Notes: generated by a model from the sequence alone, not told the origin. DNA of 64,000 nt from Delphinapterus leucas (GCF_002288925.2 NW_022098031.1:4665994-4729993); one strand, 5' to 3'. Shown: positions 45,622-57,568, numbered from the stretch's first letter. Program-made: numbers and translations.

Positions 45622-45746
45622 CCAAAATAGCTCATTTTGACATTCGTATGGCTTTGTTTCACCAGTGGTTTTTCTATGTGTATGAGTTGTTTCAGTGGCC
45701 CAATTTTTTACATATATAATCACAATACTTTGTTTAAAAAAATCTT

Positions 45747-45852
45747 TTTTTTTTACTGCACTGCACTGCTTGTGGGATCTTAGTTCCCTTGAACTCAGGC
45801 CCACAGCAGTGAAAACCCCAAGTCCTAACCACTGGGCCGCCAGGGAATTCCC
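45747..45852 (-). mobile_element. CHR-related SINE, short form
   Basis: T run, 'tgtgggatcttagttccc' and the head end CCGCCAGGGAATTCCC. A duplication TGTTTAAARAAAATCTT lies at about 45731-45746 and 45853-45869. Confidence 0.92.
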
Positions 45853-45869
45853 TGTTTAAAGAAAATCTT

Positions 45870-47764
45870 CATCCCAACGGGGGTTGATCCAGATTTTGGG
45901 GGCCCTGAAGCTTATACAATATGGTGGAGAAATCCTCTTTAAGAAAAATACAAAATCACAAATCTAAAATTATATATGAAAGCATATATTTATTTAAAAC
46001 GAGATAAGAAATCATAACAAATTGCAATTTTTAAAAGGTGACAAATACCGCAAAACTCAGAAAAACAGCAACATTATTTATATTAATTACCTCTATAACT
46101 TTTTCCCTACATTTTTGGCTGTATGCCCATTGATTGTTTCTTTATCTGACAATAGTTTTGTTCTATCACTTTCTGTAGAAAAATAATTCAGTCTTATTTT
46201 GGCATGTTTTTCCTAATTTACCCACATCCTTCCAGTGCTGGTCACTTAGGGAAATGTCCTTATTGTGAGAGACCTCTAGCTTTGTGCCTTTTTATGGTGC
46301 TGATAAGTCAGGATAATGGGCAATTAGAATACTTCTGGAAGTCATTTCTACACCAGAAATGCTAGCCATGGTTTCCCTACACACGGAAGTGATGAGACTT
46401 ACAAAAACATGTCCCAAACACCATGTATTACTATCTGTACTTTCCTTACTCAAGTCCTCAGAATACCTGCAGTTACTACGATAAACCGATTAGACATGAG
46501 GGAAAGTGACAAGAGGAGAAGTTGCAACGGAAAGAGAAAATGGTCTTAGCCAATTATGGTGAAAATATCTTTTACGAATTTTGTAAAGTCCATTTGACCA
46601 TGTGAATACATCAGAAGGGTCCCTCCCAGTGCCTTGGAAGGAGATATTCAGGAGATGGGCCCCAAGACTAAAACCTGCCTCTTAACTATTGCAAGTGAAA
46701 GAGAAAAATCACTTATTCTCCAATCCTCCAATGGAAATGAGAATAACAAAGGCTGCTGGTAAAGAATGTAGTTAAAACTCAAAGGTCTATTTTGTATTAT
46801 TAAGAAAATAGCCCTGTCTAATTCCCAGTAGATGTGAAGAGGAAGGGAGTGAGTAATGGAAAGAACATTGCTTTGCACAAAAATGCAACTTCCCAAACTT
46901 ACGGATTCTGGAGAAAAAGGTGACTTGTAAATTAGGTAACGGTTGGAAAAATATTTTCTCCTTCCTACAGGTTTATATGACTTTAGTCTAGGAGTCATAA
47001 ACTGGTAAAATGTAGGTCATATTTAACCTGAAAGCAGGTTTTATTTACTCCACAAAGTGTCTTTAATTTTTAAAAAAATGAGCCAAACACAAACAAATCT
47101 GACTTCAAAATACAGCATTTTGGCCACACGGACCTTCATCTCTCTGTGGCAACATTCAGCCAGGCTGGACAAGGATTGCCCCTTTTAGCTATAATGCCTG
47201 ATCCCCAGCTTGCACAGTTCTCACTACTTACGCATACACATGAAGGCTTTTATTTCAGCCCACTTTAGTTCTTCCTTAGGCCTGACTGTTCTGTCTTTAT
47301 CCTTCAGGCTATCTGTGTTTGATCCAACCAGCATGCCTACACTTCACACTTGTGAGGAGACCAGGAAGGGCCCAATTTTATTTGGAGTGACTGGGCATGT
47401 CAGAGGTGGCATCACAAGACTAGGAGAGACCCTTCCATGGGAGGGGGACCCCTAGTAGACCACACTGTGCTGGTAACAGGCTACCTCCCAGGACATTGTC
47501 CCAGACTGCATGAGTCAGACTCAGGAAAACTGATGGCTGACAAGAGAGTGGGGAGATCCTGCTGGGGACGTGGACGTGCAGTGCCAATAACTGGGGTATG
47601 GAGTTGTTTAAAGGCAGGGGGAGATTCATACAGGGAAACCTAGAAAGAGGAAAAGCTTTGGGAGAAAGATGAAAACTTGAAGACAGAAGAAGCAACTTAG
47701 AACAATGGGGAAATTCAAACAGGATCAGGGGAACTTCTTTTCTGTTTCATTTTGATTTTGTTAT
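45870..47764. other. Long unique segment, nothing recognised
   Basis: About 1.9 kb with no recognised repeat. The 116-codon reverse open frame (46648-46998) and overlapping frames at 47210-47695 show no known domain. No exon could be supported. Confidence 0.5.
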
Positions 47765-47952
47765 TTTTTAAATTAATTTTTATTGGCATATAGTTGTATT
47801 ACAATGTTGTGTTAGTTTCTACTGTACAGTAAAATGAATCAGCTATACATACATATATCCCCTTTTTTTGGATTTCCTCCCCATTTAGGTCACCAAAGAG
47901 CATTGAGTAGAGTTCCCTGTGATATACAGTATGTTCTCATTAGCTATATACA
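47765..47952 (-). mobile_element. 5'-truncated L1 3' end, reverse
   Basis: 'tttttattggcatatagttg', 'acaatgttgtgttagtttct' and 'agttccctgtgatatacagtatg' are the reversed 3' end of the local L1 type. Borders approximate. Confidence 0.8.
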
Positions 47953-48099
47953 GGTGAACATTTTAAATGATCAGATCAGAATGATAAAATTTCACATGAT
48001 TTTAATTCTTAATTTATCTATGTTTTCTAATTTTTTGAAATGCCACATGTATCATTTAATTTTTATAAATACAGGAAAATTTTAAAAGATGAAGTTTTT

Positions 48100-48303
48100 G
48101 GGGTTTTTTTGCAGTACGCGGGCCCTCTCACTGTTGTGGCCTCTCCCGTTGCGAAGCACAGGCTCTGGACGCGCAGGCTCAGCGGCCATGGCTCACGGGC
48201 CTAGCCGCCCCGCGGCATGTGGGATCTTCCCGGACCAGGGCGCGAACCCGTGTCCCCTGTATCGGCAGGCAGACGCTCAACCACTGCGCCATCAGGGAAG
48301 CCC
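48100..48303 (-). mobile_element. CHR-type SINE, GC-rich form
   Basis: T-rich tail, GCAGTACGCGGGCCCTCTC, and the head end CATCAGGGAAGCCC. The duplication AAGATGAA lies at 48086-48093 and 48304-48311. Confidence 0.93.
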
Positions 48304-48356
48304 AAGATGAACATTTTTTAATTGAGAAGATGACTATTTAAAAAAATAAATGAAGA

Positions 48357-48593
48357 GACTTCCCTGGTGGTCCAGTGGCTAAGACTCCATGCTCCCAATG
48401 CAGGGGTCCCAGGTTCGATCCCTGGTCAGAGAACTAGATCCCACATGCTGCAACTAAGAGTTTGCGTGCTGCAACTAAAAATCCCCGCACACCGCAACTA
48501 AAGATCCTGCGTGCTGCAACTAAGACCCGGCACAGGTAAATAAATAAGTAAATACACTAATATTTTTTAAATAAATTTTTTAAATAAATAACT
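48357..48593 (+). mobile_element. CHR-related SINE, intermediate form
   Basis: Starts GACTTCCCTGGTGGTCCAG. The body has GCAACTAA modules ('gctgcaactaagagt', 'gcaactaaaaatcc', 'gcaactaaagatcc'), then an AAATAAATAAG-type tail. The duplication AAATAAATGAAGA lies at 48344-48356 and 48594-48606. Confidence 0.92.
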
Positions 48594-48606
48594 AAATAAA
48601 TGAAGA

Positions 48607-49309
48607 TCCAAATTGGCTATCACAAGGGTATTGGAAAAATGTACAGAAGTAAAAAGTTTTCTTACTCTTGGAAAAACAAATTAAAGAATAAAAGACCTCA
48701 GACTAAAAAAATTGATAAAGAAAAATATATTACAAAGAAAAGGACAATTAGATACAGTTTAATAATATCATCAAGTGAAAAGGCATTTAAAGAATCTGTT
48801 TATGATAATAATCACATTGTTTAAAATTATTTACACTTATAAAAATTTCTTTTTAAGTTTTTACAACTTACAAGGAAATAGTTACAGATGATAAATTAAT
48901 GAATAAACACACACAAATTCATAAATTAAAAATAGAAGTTATTATGGACTCTGGATCCTTATATTTTGTAAAGAAATTTATCCCGACTTTTCAACATCAG
49001 CCTGTCTTTCAATCATTGTAGTTTCGTTAAAGAGAGAAAAAGGAAATTATTACTCAGAGATGAATAATTGTTCAGGGAAATGAATCCCTCTGAAGGAATG
49101 TTTAGAAGGCATTTGCTTAGTACAGAATTTTAAGTTGCTAAAAGTCCAACATGCTGGGAGGAAAAGGCGGCCACTGGCCAGGCATTGTTTCATCTCTTCA
49201 CGCAGTCACCTTAAATCCATGATACAACAAATCTTATAAGCATCCACTCTAAGATGCAGAGTGCAGCATTAATAAACAAATGAGTAGAATTGAAATCACC
49301 TTATTATGT
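48607..49309. other. Unique AT-rich sequence
   Basis: The 74-codon Lys-rich open frame at 48600-48824 starts at the SINE border and is likely chance. Nothing else recognised. Confidence 0.45.
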
Positions 49310-49580
49310 CTTCAAACAAGTTTTGAGCATCTGCTGCACTATGCTGATCACTAAGAAAGAAACAAAAAATGTGAGGCCCAAGAGAAGCTCTCAGATCCAG
49401 GGGGAGATGGGGCAGGCAGATGAAAAAAATGGTTAACAATATCTGTGGTATCATCTGAGGGACAAAGGAATGGGCCAGGTAGTTAAGACTCAGGACAGAA
49501 GGATCTGGAAGCTGGTTTTATGGTGATATGGACTTACTTGGGCCTTGAAGGAAGAGTTGTCAACAGAGTCACAGACTAAG
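49310..49580 (-). repeat. L2 LINE fragment, reverse
   Basis: 'gagcatctgctgcactatgctgatcac' and 'gggccttgaaggaagagttg' fit the order of a reversed L2 3' region but are diverged. Confidence 0.45.
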
Positions 49581-51639
49581 AGAGAAAAATTGTTGAAGCC
49601 ATACACATGGGTTGTGTAGACAGCGCTGGGAAGGCTCAGGTGTAAGTGCAAGAACACTTTGTAATAGCAAATCCAGTCACACAAGTTAAGTAACTTTATG
49701 ATTACATTTATGTCCACCCAAAAATATTAGACTGCAATTCAAAAGACTGTAATCTGACCTAGCCTGGGGTTTTGGATAAATTTTTTCCTTTCTATATCTT
49801 GTAAAAACTCTTTGCACTATTTTTGGTTATACAACCAATATATGCTCAACATAAAAAAAAAAATAAGCAAAAATAAGAAAATAAAAATTAGAGAAAATTT
49901 CAACTCTGAAGTTATCACTATTAATATTTTCATAGATGATATTGCTAGATTGCTCTCCAAAAAAGTTATATCAATGTATACTATCACCATGGATATTATT
50001 TTTATGGAAAAATATATACAATTTAAATTTTTTATATTATTTTTTTAAAAAAATAAAATGATTTGTCACAGTCATTTGGTTAATTCCAAATTAGGTGTGG
50101 TTAAAATCATAGTCTTCTGAATTGCCATCTAGTATTATTATGCAAATATAGTAGAAGCAGTGATCCCTAGACTAGATAGAGGAGGAAATATAACTCGTGG
50201 TGATATATTCTTATTCCTTCCTAGGGTCATGATTGGGAGAAATGCCCTTTATAAACAAAATGCTGATGGATATGGCTACTACAAAAGTTAACTTTGCCAA
50301 AATTTTTACTTTAAAATTATGACCAGGGAGGGGAGTAGAACACGGAAAAATAATTTAACTGATTCAAGCAATTTTATATCTTGGAATCAGTGTTAAATGT
50401 AAATTATTCCATGATTCATAGACCTTGAAGCATCTTCAGGAGATGTTTGAAGGGCTGGGATTTCCAGGAACTTAACAAAAAAAATTTTTTTATCTTAAAA
50501 AAAAGAAAATTGGGGGATGAGAAAGAAGGAAAGGCTGTCGATGAAAGGAGAACTGCATCTGGATAGGCTAGGTTTCTTTCGGAGAAAAGGGGGCATCTAT
50601 TTGTCTATTCATTTTTAGCTGAGGGACCAGGAGGACAATGAAAAGAGATGGCATAACAATTGTCCTTGTTTGTGTTTGAGTCTCTGGGTTGAAAGGAAAG
50701 AAAACCAAAAACTGATGAAAGTGATTCCTTGATACTCAGAGAGATTATGGGCAAGATCTGAGGGCCCAGAACTGGTGGAACTAATGCTTCTTGACACTCT
50801 GAGGCTCTGGCCTAAAAGGAACTGCTCTCATTCCTGGTGGCAGTGTAGCGTGAAGTTAGAGAGGAGGCCACTCAAACTGATGGAAACCAGAGAGTCTGGT
50901 TGGAATTTCCGGATAGAAGTCAGCACCCCTCAATGCCTGGATGGCCAGCGGAGGCCACACCAGACCCTGACCTTGGTGCTCTCACCACTAACACTGTCAG
51001 GAGGGCCAGTGGTGAGGCTTCTCTGAGTCAGATCCGGGGGAGGTTTTAACCCCCCAAATTATGGCAACTTTGTAACCCTCGTTTTGCATAAATTGAGAAA
51101 AGATAATTATCATTTAGTTAATTTTTAACCTATATTGTCCCTTACAGGATTCCATAAAGATATGCACATGATCCACACATTCAGTCTTGATGGTCTGGTA
51201 CCTTCAGACTAATTTCTACTCTACTTCTCTGACAAGCCACTTGTTCACTACAGATCAAATCTACTCAAATCCCCTTTGGGGATTCCCAGAAATATCTGGG
51301 GGATACTTTGAGAGGGAGCTGATTTCCTTCTGGGTAAGGTGGACAGGGGTATAGGTAGGGAGGGCAGGTGGTTGAATAAGGGCTCAGGCTGCTGAATCAG
51401 GAATAAAGGCAAGTGTGACCAAGTTTTGTAGTCAGGCCAGTGAGGCCTGCTTGTCTGAGCTGCGTGTAAATATGCCTGAATTCCATTACTTTGTCCTCAA
51501 TGACTTTGGGGGAGTTTCTTCCTATAAAATACTGTTTTCCCTCCCATTTAAAACCACTAATCTTGTTTCCTTCAACACAGTCATTTTCAATGACTGTGTA
51601 CTTTTGTAACAGATGGTTCTAGCACATTTGATTCTATGC
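49581..51639. other. Mostly unique sequence
   Basis: A weak reversed L1-like piece may lie at about 49930-50000 ('attgctagattgctctccaaaa'). The stretch 50600-51060 is GC-richer but no exon or repeat was recognised. Open frames at 50615-51026 show no domain. Confidence 0.4.
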
Positions 51640-52085
51640 TCTGCATTATTGTTGGACACTTAAGCCATTTTGTTTTCTGCTGTAATAATTTATGATACGA
51701 TGAGCACTCTTCTTGATACAGTTTTGAGTACAGCTCTTATTATTTCCTTAGAATAAAGTCTCAGAAGGGAGATTTCTAGGTCAAAGAATACACAGATTTT
51801 TAGGTTTTTAATAGCACTACAAATTATCCTCCAGAGAGTTGTGCCCATTTATGCGCTCACTGGGAGGGCATAGGTGTTTGCCCACATCCATTTTAACAAT
51901 TGGGTACAAATATGTTAAAAACTTTTTACACATTGAAAGAATATTGATGAATGAATATTTCATATTGGTGAATATTGATGTCTTGATTTTTAGCATATGT
52001 TTGATTATTATTAGTGAGGTTAGATATGCTTTGCCTTATTGGCCATTTGTATTCCTTTCTAAAAAACACTTTTTAAAAATTTCAT
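51640..52085 (-). repeat. Old L1M-type fragment, reverse
   Basis: 'gggagatttctaggtcaaagaat', 'attatcctccagagag', 'agtgaggttagatatgc' and 'attggccatttgtattcctttct' follow the reversed old L1 3' order. Confidence 0.75.
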
Positions 52086-52172
52086 AGACTTTTAATGTGT
52101 GAAGGACAAAAAGAGGTAATAAGCCTTAAATTAGAAGAGAATATTCAACATAAATTTTGGTGCGCCTTTTTT

Positions 52173-52372
52173 TTTTTTGCGGTACGCGGGCCTCTCACTG
52201 CGGTGGCCTCTCCCGTTGTGGAGCACAGGCTCCGGACGCGCAGGCTCAGTGGCCATGGCTCACGGGCCCAGCCGTTCCGCGGCATGTGGGATCTTCCCAG
52301 ACCGGGGCACAAACCCGTGTCCCCTGCATCGGCAGGCGGACTCTCAACCACTGCGCCACCAGGGAAGCCCTA
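52173..52372 (-). mobile_element. CHR-type SINE, GC-rich form, well preserved
   Basis: Poly(T) then GCGGTACGCGGGCCTCTC and the head end ACCAGGGAAGCCC. A one-mismatch 13-bp duplication (GTGCGCCTTTTTT and GTGTGCCTTTTTT) lies at 52160-52172 and 52373-52385. Confidence 0.95.
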
Positions 52373-52390
52373 GTGTGCCTTTTTTATGTA

Positions 52391-52443
52391 GAAAAAAAGA
52401 AAGGAAGGAAGGAAGTAAAGGAGGAAGGGAGGAAGGAAGGAAA
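52391..52443. repeat. (GGAA)n purine-rich simple repeat
   Basis: GAAAGGAAGGAAGGAAG followed by interrupted GGA/GGAA units. Lies right after the SINE. Confidence 0.9.
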
Positions 52444-52526
52444 ACTGATGGCCCAAGAATTGTCCTTCCATTGCAAAAATTATATTTCTTTAAGGATTTC
52501 TGCTTCCTCCTGAAACCATACCCTGG

Positions 52527-52597
52527 CGTGTGTGTATGTGTGTGTGTGTGTACATGTGTACATGTGTACACACACACACACACACATATATATATCC
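52527..52597. repeat. (TG)n-(TACATG)n-(CA)n-(TA)n palindromic microsatellite
   Basis: TGTGTG, then GTACATGTGTACATGTGTAC, then CACACACA and ATATATAT. The tract alternates purine and pyrimidine throughout and is partly self-complementary. Confidence 0.92.
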
Positions 52598-52914
52598 TTT
52601 TGCCCTGGGTTTTGGTCAGTAATGCCCAGAACTGGCCTTCAGACCAGTCACCCTGTGACACAGTGCCCCAGAATATACTCTTTGTTAACAAGAAAGTGCT
52701 GTGTTGATACTTAAATTCTCTGCCTGTCATGTTTGCAAATGTAATATGTTGGGCTACAAATATAGCCTCTGTTGGTGTGTATACAAAAGTTTCTAGTGAT
52801 TTGAATAATCCATGCCTACAGTTTGTTGCCTTGAGGCCAGGCAGGGGTGTTGCCCGAGGAGAGAGTGTTTGTCTGCCTTTCTCATATATCAGTAAGGGAA
52901 GGAAAGGGACTAAC

Positions 52915-53095
52915 CATTAACTGAGCACCTATTATTTATTCCTTACAATTGCCTTGAGAGGTTTGTGTTTCTCATCCAAGCATTTTGTAGTTGAGGATCA
53001 TGAGGTTCAGAGAAAGTAAGTAAAAATCACTGTAGGTTCCCTGGGGCAGTACTGGAGTACTGGAGGGGCTCTAAAACCAGTGCTCTTTTCTAAGC
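52915..53095 (-). repeat. MIR SINE
   Basis: 'actgagcacctattatttattcc', 'cttacaattgccttgagaggt' and 'gaggatcatgaggttcagagaaag' are in reverse MIR order. Confidence 0.7.
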
Positions 53096-53226
53096 AAACA
53101 GCTCCTAAATGTCAGCCATTCAGGCATCAATTTCAGAAACTGCTATAGCTGAACACCATAGTAATAAGCATTTTAACTTAAATTAATTCACTTTAAAATT
53201 TTTAATGTTTATTTAAAAAGAAAATA

Positions 53227-53440
53227 GGGCTTCCCTGGTGGCGCAGTGGTTAAGAGTCCGCCTGCCGATGCAGGGGACACGGGTTCGTGCCCCGGTCCGG
53301 GAAGATCCCACATGCCACGGAGCGGCTGGGCCCGTGAGCCATGGCCGCTGAGCCTGCGCGTCCGGAGCCTGTGCTCCGCAACGGGAGAGGCCACAACAGT
53401 GAGAGGCCCGCGTACCGCAAAAAAAGAAAAAAAAAGAAAA
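53227..53440 (+). mobile_element. CHR-type SINE, GC-rich form, best preserved copy
   Basis: GGGCTTCCCTGGTGGCGCAG start, GTTCGTGCCCCGGTCCGGG in the B-box region, CCCGCGTACCGC end, and an A-rich tail with G interruptions. Most CpG sites are intact, which suggests recent insertion. Confidence 0.96.
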
Positions 53441-54659
53441 GAAAAGAATATTGCTACTGTAAATGGAATCTAGTATCAATGGTCATAAACAGAAGTTATA
53501 AAAATCTCTGTGGGCAAAAACGCTTGGCTTTCAGCTCATCCTGAACCTATTTCCACCTCACTGTGATCTTAAAATTTCTGTCTTGTGGCCCTGTGAGGTC
53601 TTGGTCAACCCCTATTTACCACCCTGCCCCAGTCCTTCTCTCCGAGAACTGAAGGCTGCATATCAAATAAATGTGAAGGCCATCTGTCTCCAAGCTTGGC
53701 CTCAGAGGCCCTCCCTGTCCCACCTCCAGGACTATAATGCTCGTCCTCTTAATGTACAGTCAATAAGCATACATACTTTGGGAAACTCTGAAACAAACAG
53801 CTTCCTATCCTTCCCTTCTAAGAAAAAATACTAAATGCAGATACTGCTGAGGGATCAAAATACAAATAAAGACTGCAGTTCTGGGCATATGAATTGCCCT
53901 AGTCATTCAGTAATGACTTTGGAAAAACACAAAGGGCTAATGTATCCTTTTTAGTAGATAACATTGCTCTTCTAAAGCTCTCCTTGGTGGTATTTATTTA
54001 TTTTGAGTCTTGTGGGTAGCAAACTAGACTGGGGCATGACTGATCTATTCATTTATGCTGTCTTTCATGTTGAAGGCAGTTGTTACCATTAAATCAATTC
54101 TGTCATGAACCAAGCTAGTAGTTATGGCCACCAACACAAATGGCCTAGTGGTGCCTTGGGCTTTTATTTTGTAGGCAGTCATCATCTCTCTCTGATTCAT
54201 TCAGAATCTGAAAGGAAACATTCTTTGTAGCTGAAAGGAATTTTCTTTGGAACATAAGTGGTTAAGTGTTGATTTTCTGAAAGCTTCTTCAGGTGATGAC
54301 ATTTTGGTTGCTAGGTATAGCCTGTTCCGTTTGGATATGCAGGTCCCTAATTCCTGTTCTATGTGTACACATGTGCCCTTATTAAGGAGTTACTAGATTG
54401 TATCCCAGTGGAATCTACCCTTCAGGACAGCCAAGATTCCAAGTTTCTTGTGTTTTGCATAGCATCTTTTCTCTGTTTTCCTTATGTGGAATCTTGTTAG
54501 GTTAAATAAAAAGATCCTTTGCAATTAAAAACAAAAAACAGGAAGCAACGAGAACAAGACTCTAAGTAAAAAAGCCCCCTACGTATAAGGAGCCCCCAAC
54601 CTACATAGTAATCCATTCCCAAAGTATAGACATTGATAGTTTGGAAAACTGTAGGGGAG
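53441..54659. other. Unique sequence, nothing recognised
   Basis: An 83-codon open frame (53583-53834) shows no domain. No repeat recognised. Confidence 0.45.
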
Positions 54660-54934
54660 GGAAAAAAATCTCTTTCCCTCTACCCTCCTAGGTTCTCTGG
54701 TTAGAGCCCTGTAAATTAGACTGACAAAAAAACAGATTAACAAGAGGAAACCTGGGACTTCTCTTGTGGTCCGGTGGTTAAGAATCTATCTTGCAATACA
54801 GGGGACGAGGGTTTGAAATCTGGTCAGGGAACTAAGATCTCACATGCCTCAGGGCACCTGCATCCAAAACTAGAGAGAACAGTGCACCACAACAAAAGAT
54901 CCCACGTGCTGCAACTAAGACCCAACACAGCCAA

Positions 54935-54968
<34 letters not shown>

Positions 54969-55058
54969 TTTAAAAAGAGGAAAGCTTACATATTTATTTA
55001 ATATAAGTTTTGCATGACATAGTAGCCTTCATAAGGAAATGAAGACCTGGGAAACAGT
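54660..55058 (+). repeat. Old interspersed repeat, split by a SINE
   Basis: 'aggttctctggttagagccctg', 'acagattaacaagaggaaa', then after the SINE 'gcttacatatttatttaatataag' and 'aaatgaagacctgg'. Same family as the element at 7320-7600. Unnamed. Confidence 0.55.
54751..54974 (+). mobile_element. CHR-related SINE, intermediate form
   Basis: GGGACTTCTCTTGTGGTCCG head, GCAACTAAGACC near the end, and an (AAAT)n tail at 54936-54964. The duplication AAGAGGAAA lies at 54742-54750 and 54975-54983. Confidence 0.9.
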
Positions 55059-55074
55059 TAAGTCTGAGTGTTTT

Positions 55075-55388
55075 GTTTTGTTTAAAGAAGATGTTGGGGG
55101 TAGGAGTTTATTAATGTATTTATTTTTGCTGTATTGAGTCTTCGTTTCTGTGCGAGGGCTTTCTCTAGTTGTGGCAAGCGGGGGCCACTCTTCATCGTGG
55201 TGCGCGGGCCTCTCACTATCGCAGCTTCTCTTGTTGCAGAGCTCAGGCTGCAGACGCGCAGGCTCAGTAGTTGTGGCTCATGGGCCTAGTTGCTCCGCGG
55301 CATGTGGGATCCTCCCAGACCAGGGCTCGAACCCGTGTCCCCTGCATTAGCGGGCAGACTCTCAACCACTGCGCCACCAGGGAAGCCC
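55075..55388 (-). mobile_element. CHR-type SINE, long form
   Basis: 'ttgctgtattgagtcttcg' at the tail side and ACCAGGGAAGCCC at the head end. A 16-bp perfect duplication TAAGTCTGAGTGTTTT lies at 55059-55074 and 55389-55404. Only one CAGTAGTTGTGG module is present. The left 30 bp include tail-side AT-rich sequence. Confidence 0.94.
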
Positions 55389-55404
55389 TAAGTCTGAGTG
55401 TTTT

Positions 55405-56812
55405 TAAACTAGGTTTGATGAAGAGTGGAAAGTCATGGAAAAATGTGATAGAACAGAAGGGTATGAGCTAAGGGTAGTAAACTGGGGAAATTTAGCAAGA
55501 CCTGTTCACCAGGTTCCTCTGTCCATCTTAGAGACAGGGATGCTCCTTTCTTCTGGGTGTAGGAAGGCACCTCTCACAGGAGGGTCTTATGACCTGCTTC
55601 AGAGGAAGGTCAGAGAGTCCTTCCTGTACCTGACGTTTCTCAAATTCCTTTAGCGTACAATATTCAAAATGCCAAGGTGCCATATTGTGGGGTAGCGTGT
55701 TCTGAACCTCATCACTACTAAACACTTTTTTGCTTAAACAAAGGTTCATTAAGAGCCTACTGTCCTCTAAACATCTTTTCCATTGAAACAATAGAGTGAA
55801 TACTGCTTGGGTTCCAGGGCTGGCTCACTAAAGCCTTTTCACCTAACTTGGAATGAAACTGTACCATGAGCTGTGCAAGTCATATCTCTGAGCCCTGGGA
55901 ACAGCAGGCCATGTGATAAGACGGAGGAAGGGAGGAGGAGAGAGAATGGCACTTTCTGTTGTGGGAACTGACTAGCCCTAGGACCAATGATTAGTAAATA
56001 CTTATTATTTTCATATCATTTGGGGCTAGCACTATTCCAAATGCTTTATGTAAAATAACTCATTTAAGCAGATATGTTTTGGTTTGCGCTGTCACCCACT
56101 TTCCTTCTGTACCCCTTCTCCACTCCGAGAGCACCTCTCTCCACATGACCAGGGCACATGTTGCTGTCCTGTGCTCTCTGCTCTGGCTCTTGCCCTGGCC
56201 AGATGGACACTCCACAGTGCTCCATGCTCTAAAATCCTCTCTTCTCCAACCCCTACTCATCAAAATTACCATTATTTCAGTGCAGCTGATCTTAGGTGCT
56301 AAGAAGAATCTTTCCAGAGATGCTTTTATTTGCAAAGAGGATACCTCAGAAGTCAAAGGCATTTCTGGTGGTGTTTCAGGCAGGTGGGTCTGGCAGTGAG
56401 GAGTAGACACGTATGGGTTCCAGGTTACTGAGTGGAAGGGCTTGCCCTTCTGAAGGGACAGTTGGTGGAGACCACACCTCAGAGCTGTTTCTGTTTTGAC
56501 AGTATATTCCTTTCTCCACTTCTGAACACGAGGAAAGCACAGGGGAAAAGTACCAGCAGAGATAAACTGGCACACTCAGCTTCTCTTAAATTCTACAGAA
56601 CATACCAAGACGGGGGAAGCGAAGGCAATGCTGTGAAATAAAATAAGAGTCTTTGGCTTCAGCTTTTCTATCATTGCTGTTAATGTGCTAACACCTGTTA
56701 CCTAGGGATCACTGGCTGACCTACGTGAAAATTAATTCACACTTACCCCTTTTCAGGCAAGTTCTGAGTAGAAAAGAAAGTCTTAAAATTAACTTCTAAA
56801 ACTCGTAGCCCA
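55405..56812. other. Mostly unique sequence with a short MIR piece
   Basis: A reversed MIR end lies at about 55985-56070 ('agcactattccaaatgctttatg'). The 171-codon reverse open frame (56060-56575) is the longest outside L1 and SINE-derived frames, but shows no known domain and overlaps MIR sequence. No gene is called. Confidence 0.45.
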
Positions 56813-56829
56813 TGATGCTATTTTGTTTG

Positions 56830-57049
56830 TTTGTTTGTTCATTTTTAAATATTGATTTATTTATTCGGTTGCGCAGGGTCTTAGTTGCAGCACGCGAGAC
56901 CTTCGTTGCTGCATGCAGGATCTTTAGTTGTGGCATGCGAACTCTTAGTTGCGGCATGTGGGATCTAGTTCCCTGACCAGGGATCGAACCTGGGCCCCCT
57001 GCATTGGGAATGCAGAGTCTTAGCCCCTGGACCACCAGGGAAGCCCCCT
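56830..57049 (-). mobile_element. CHR-related SINE, intermediate form
   Basis: TTTG-rich tail, 'cggttgcgcagggtcttagttgc', 'gttgcggcatgtgggatctag', and the head end ACCAGGGAAGCCCC. An imperfect duplication (TGATGCTATTTT and TGATGGTGTTTT) lies at 56813-56824 and 57051-57062. Confidence 0.9.
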
Positions 57050-57062
57050 GTGATGGTGTTTT

Positions 57063-57557
57063 TTTACCTCCATTCTTAATGATGATGGTGGACTAAAGCC
57101 TTCAAAGGCAGGAGATGCAGGAGATGCTGGTTTTCCTTAGTCATCTTTTGGGTATAACTTTCTGAAGTAAGAATTAATTATTTCACAAAGGCATGATCTT
57201 TGCTTGTTTCTAAGGCATGATCTTTGCTTCTAAACAGAAGGTTAGGACTCTATTAGTCTCTGTCTTCTCCAAATTAATAATGCAGAGGTTAAAAGCAATG
57301 ACATCATTTCAACTCAATTTCCATTTTTATTATAGTAAAATTGTTTTATATACTTTCCAAAAGAATTTTAAAAACCGGAGTTCTACTGAAAGAAAAATAA
57401 ATGTGAGAATAATTATAAGGTACTTCCTGATAAGTAAAAGGGACATTTATGCCTCTTATTTATTTTTGTTTTTTCTAATGAATTGATTATCAAATTATGT
57501 ACAATGAAATATCAGTGTATAATAGAATTGCTGACTAATGATCACAAAGTTTACTGG
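57063..57557. other. Unique AT-rich sequence
   Basis: 'ggcatgatctttgcttgtttctaaggcatgatctttgcttctaa' around 57190-57234 is a short imperfect tandem duplication. No gene or known repeat recognised. Confidence 0.5.
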
Positions 57558-57568
57558 CAGGGACTTTT

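Noticed and set aside
45277..45804. A 175-codon reverse-strand frame
   Set aside because: It runs through two SINEs (45415-45621 and 45747-45852).
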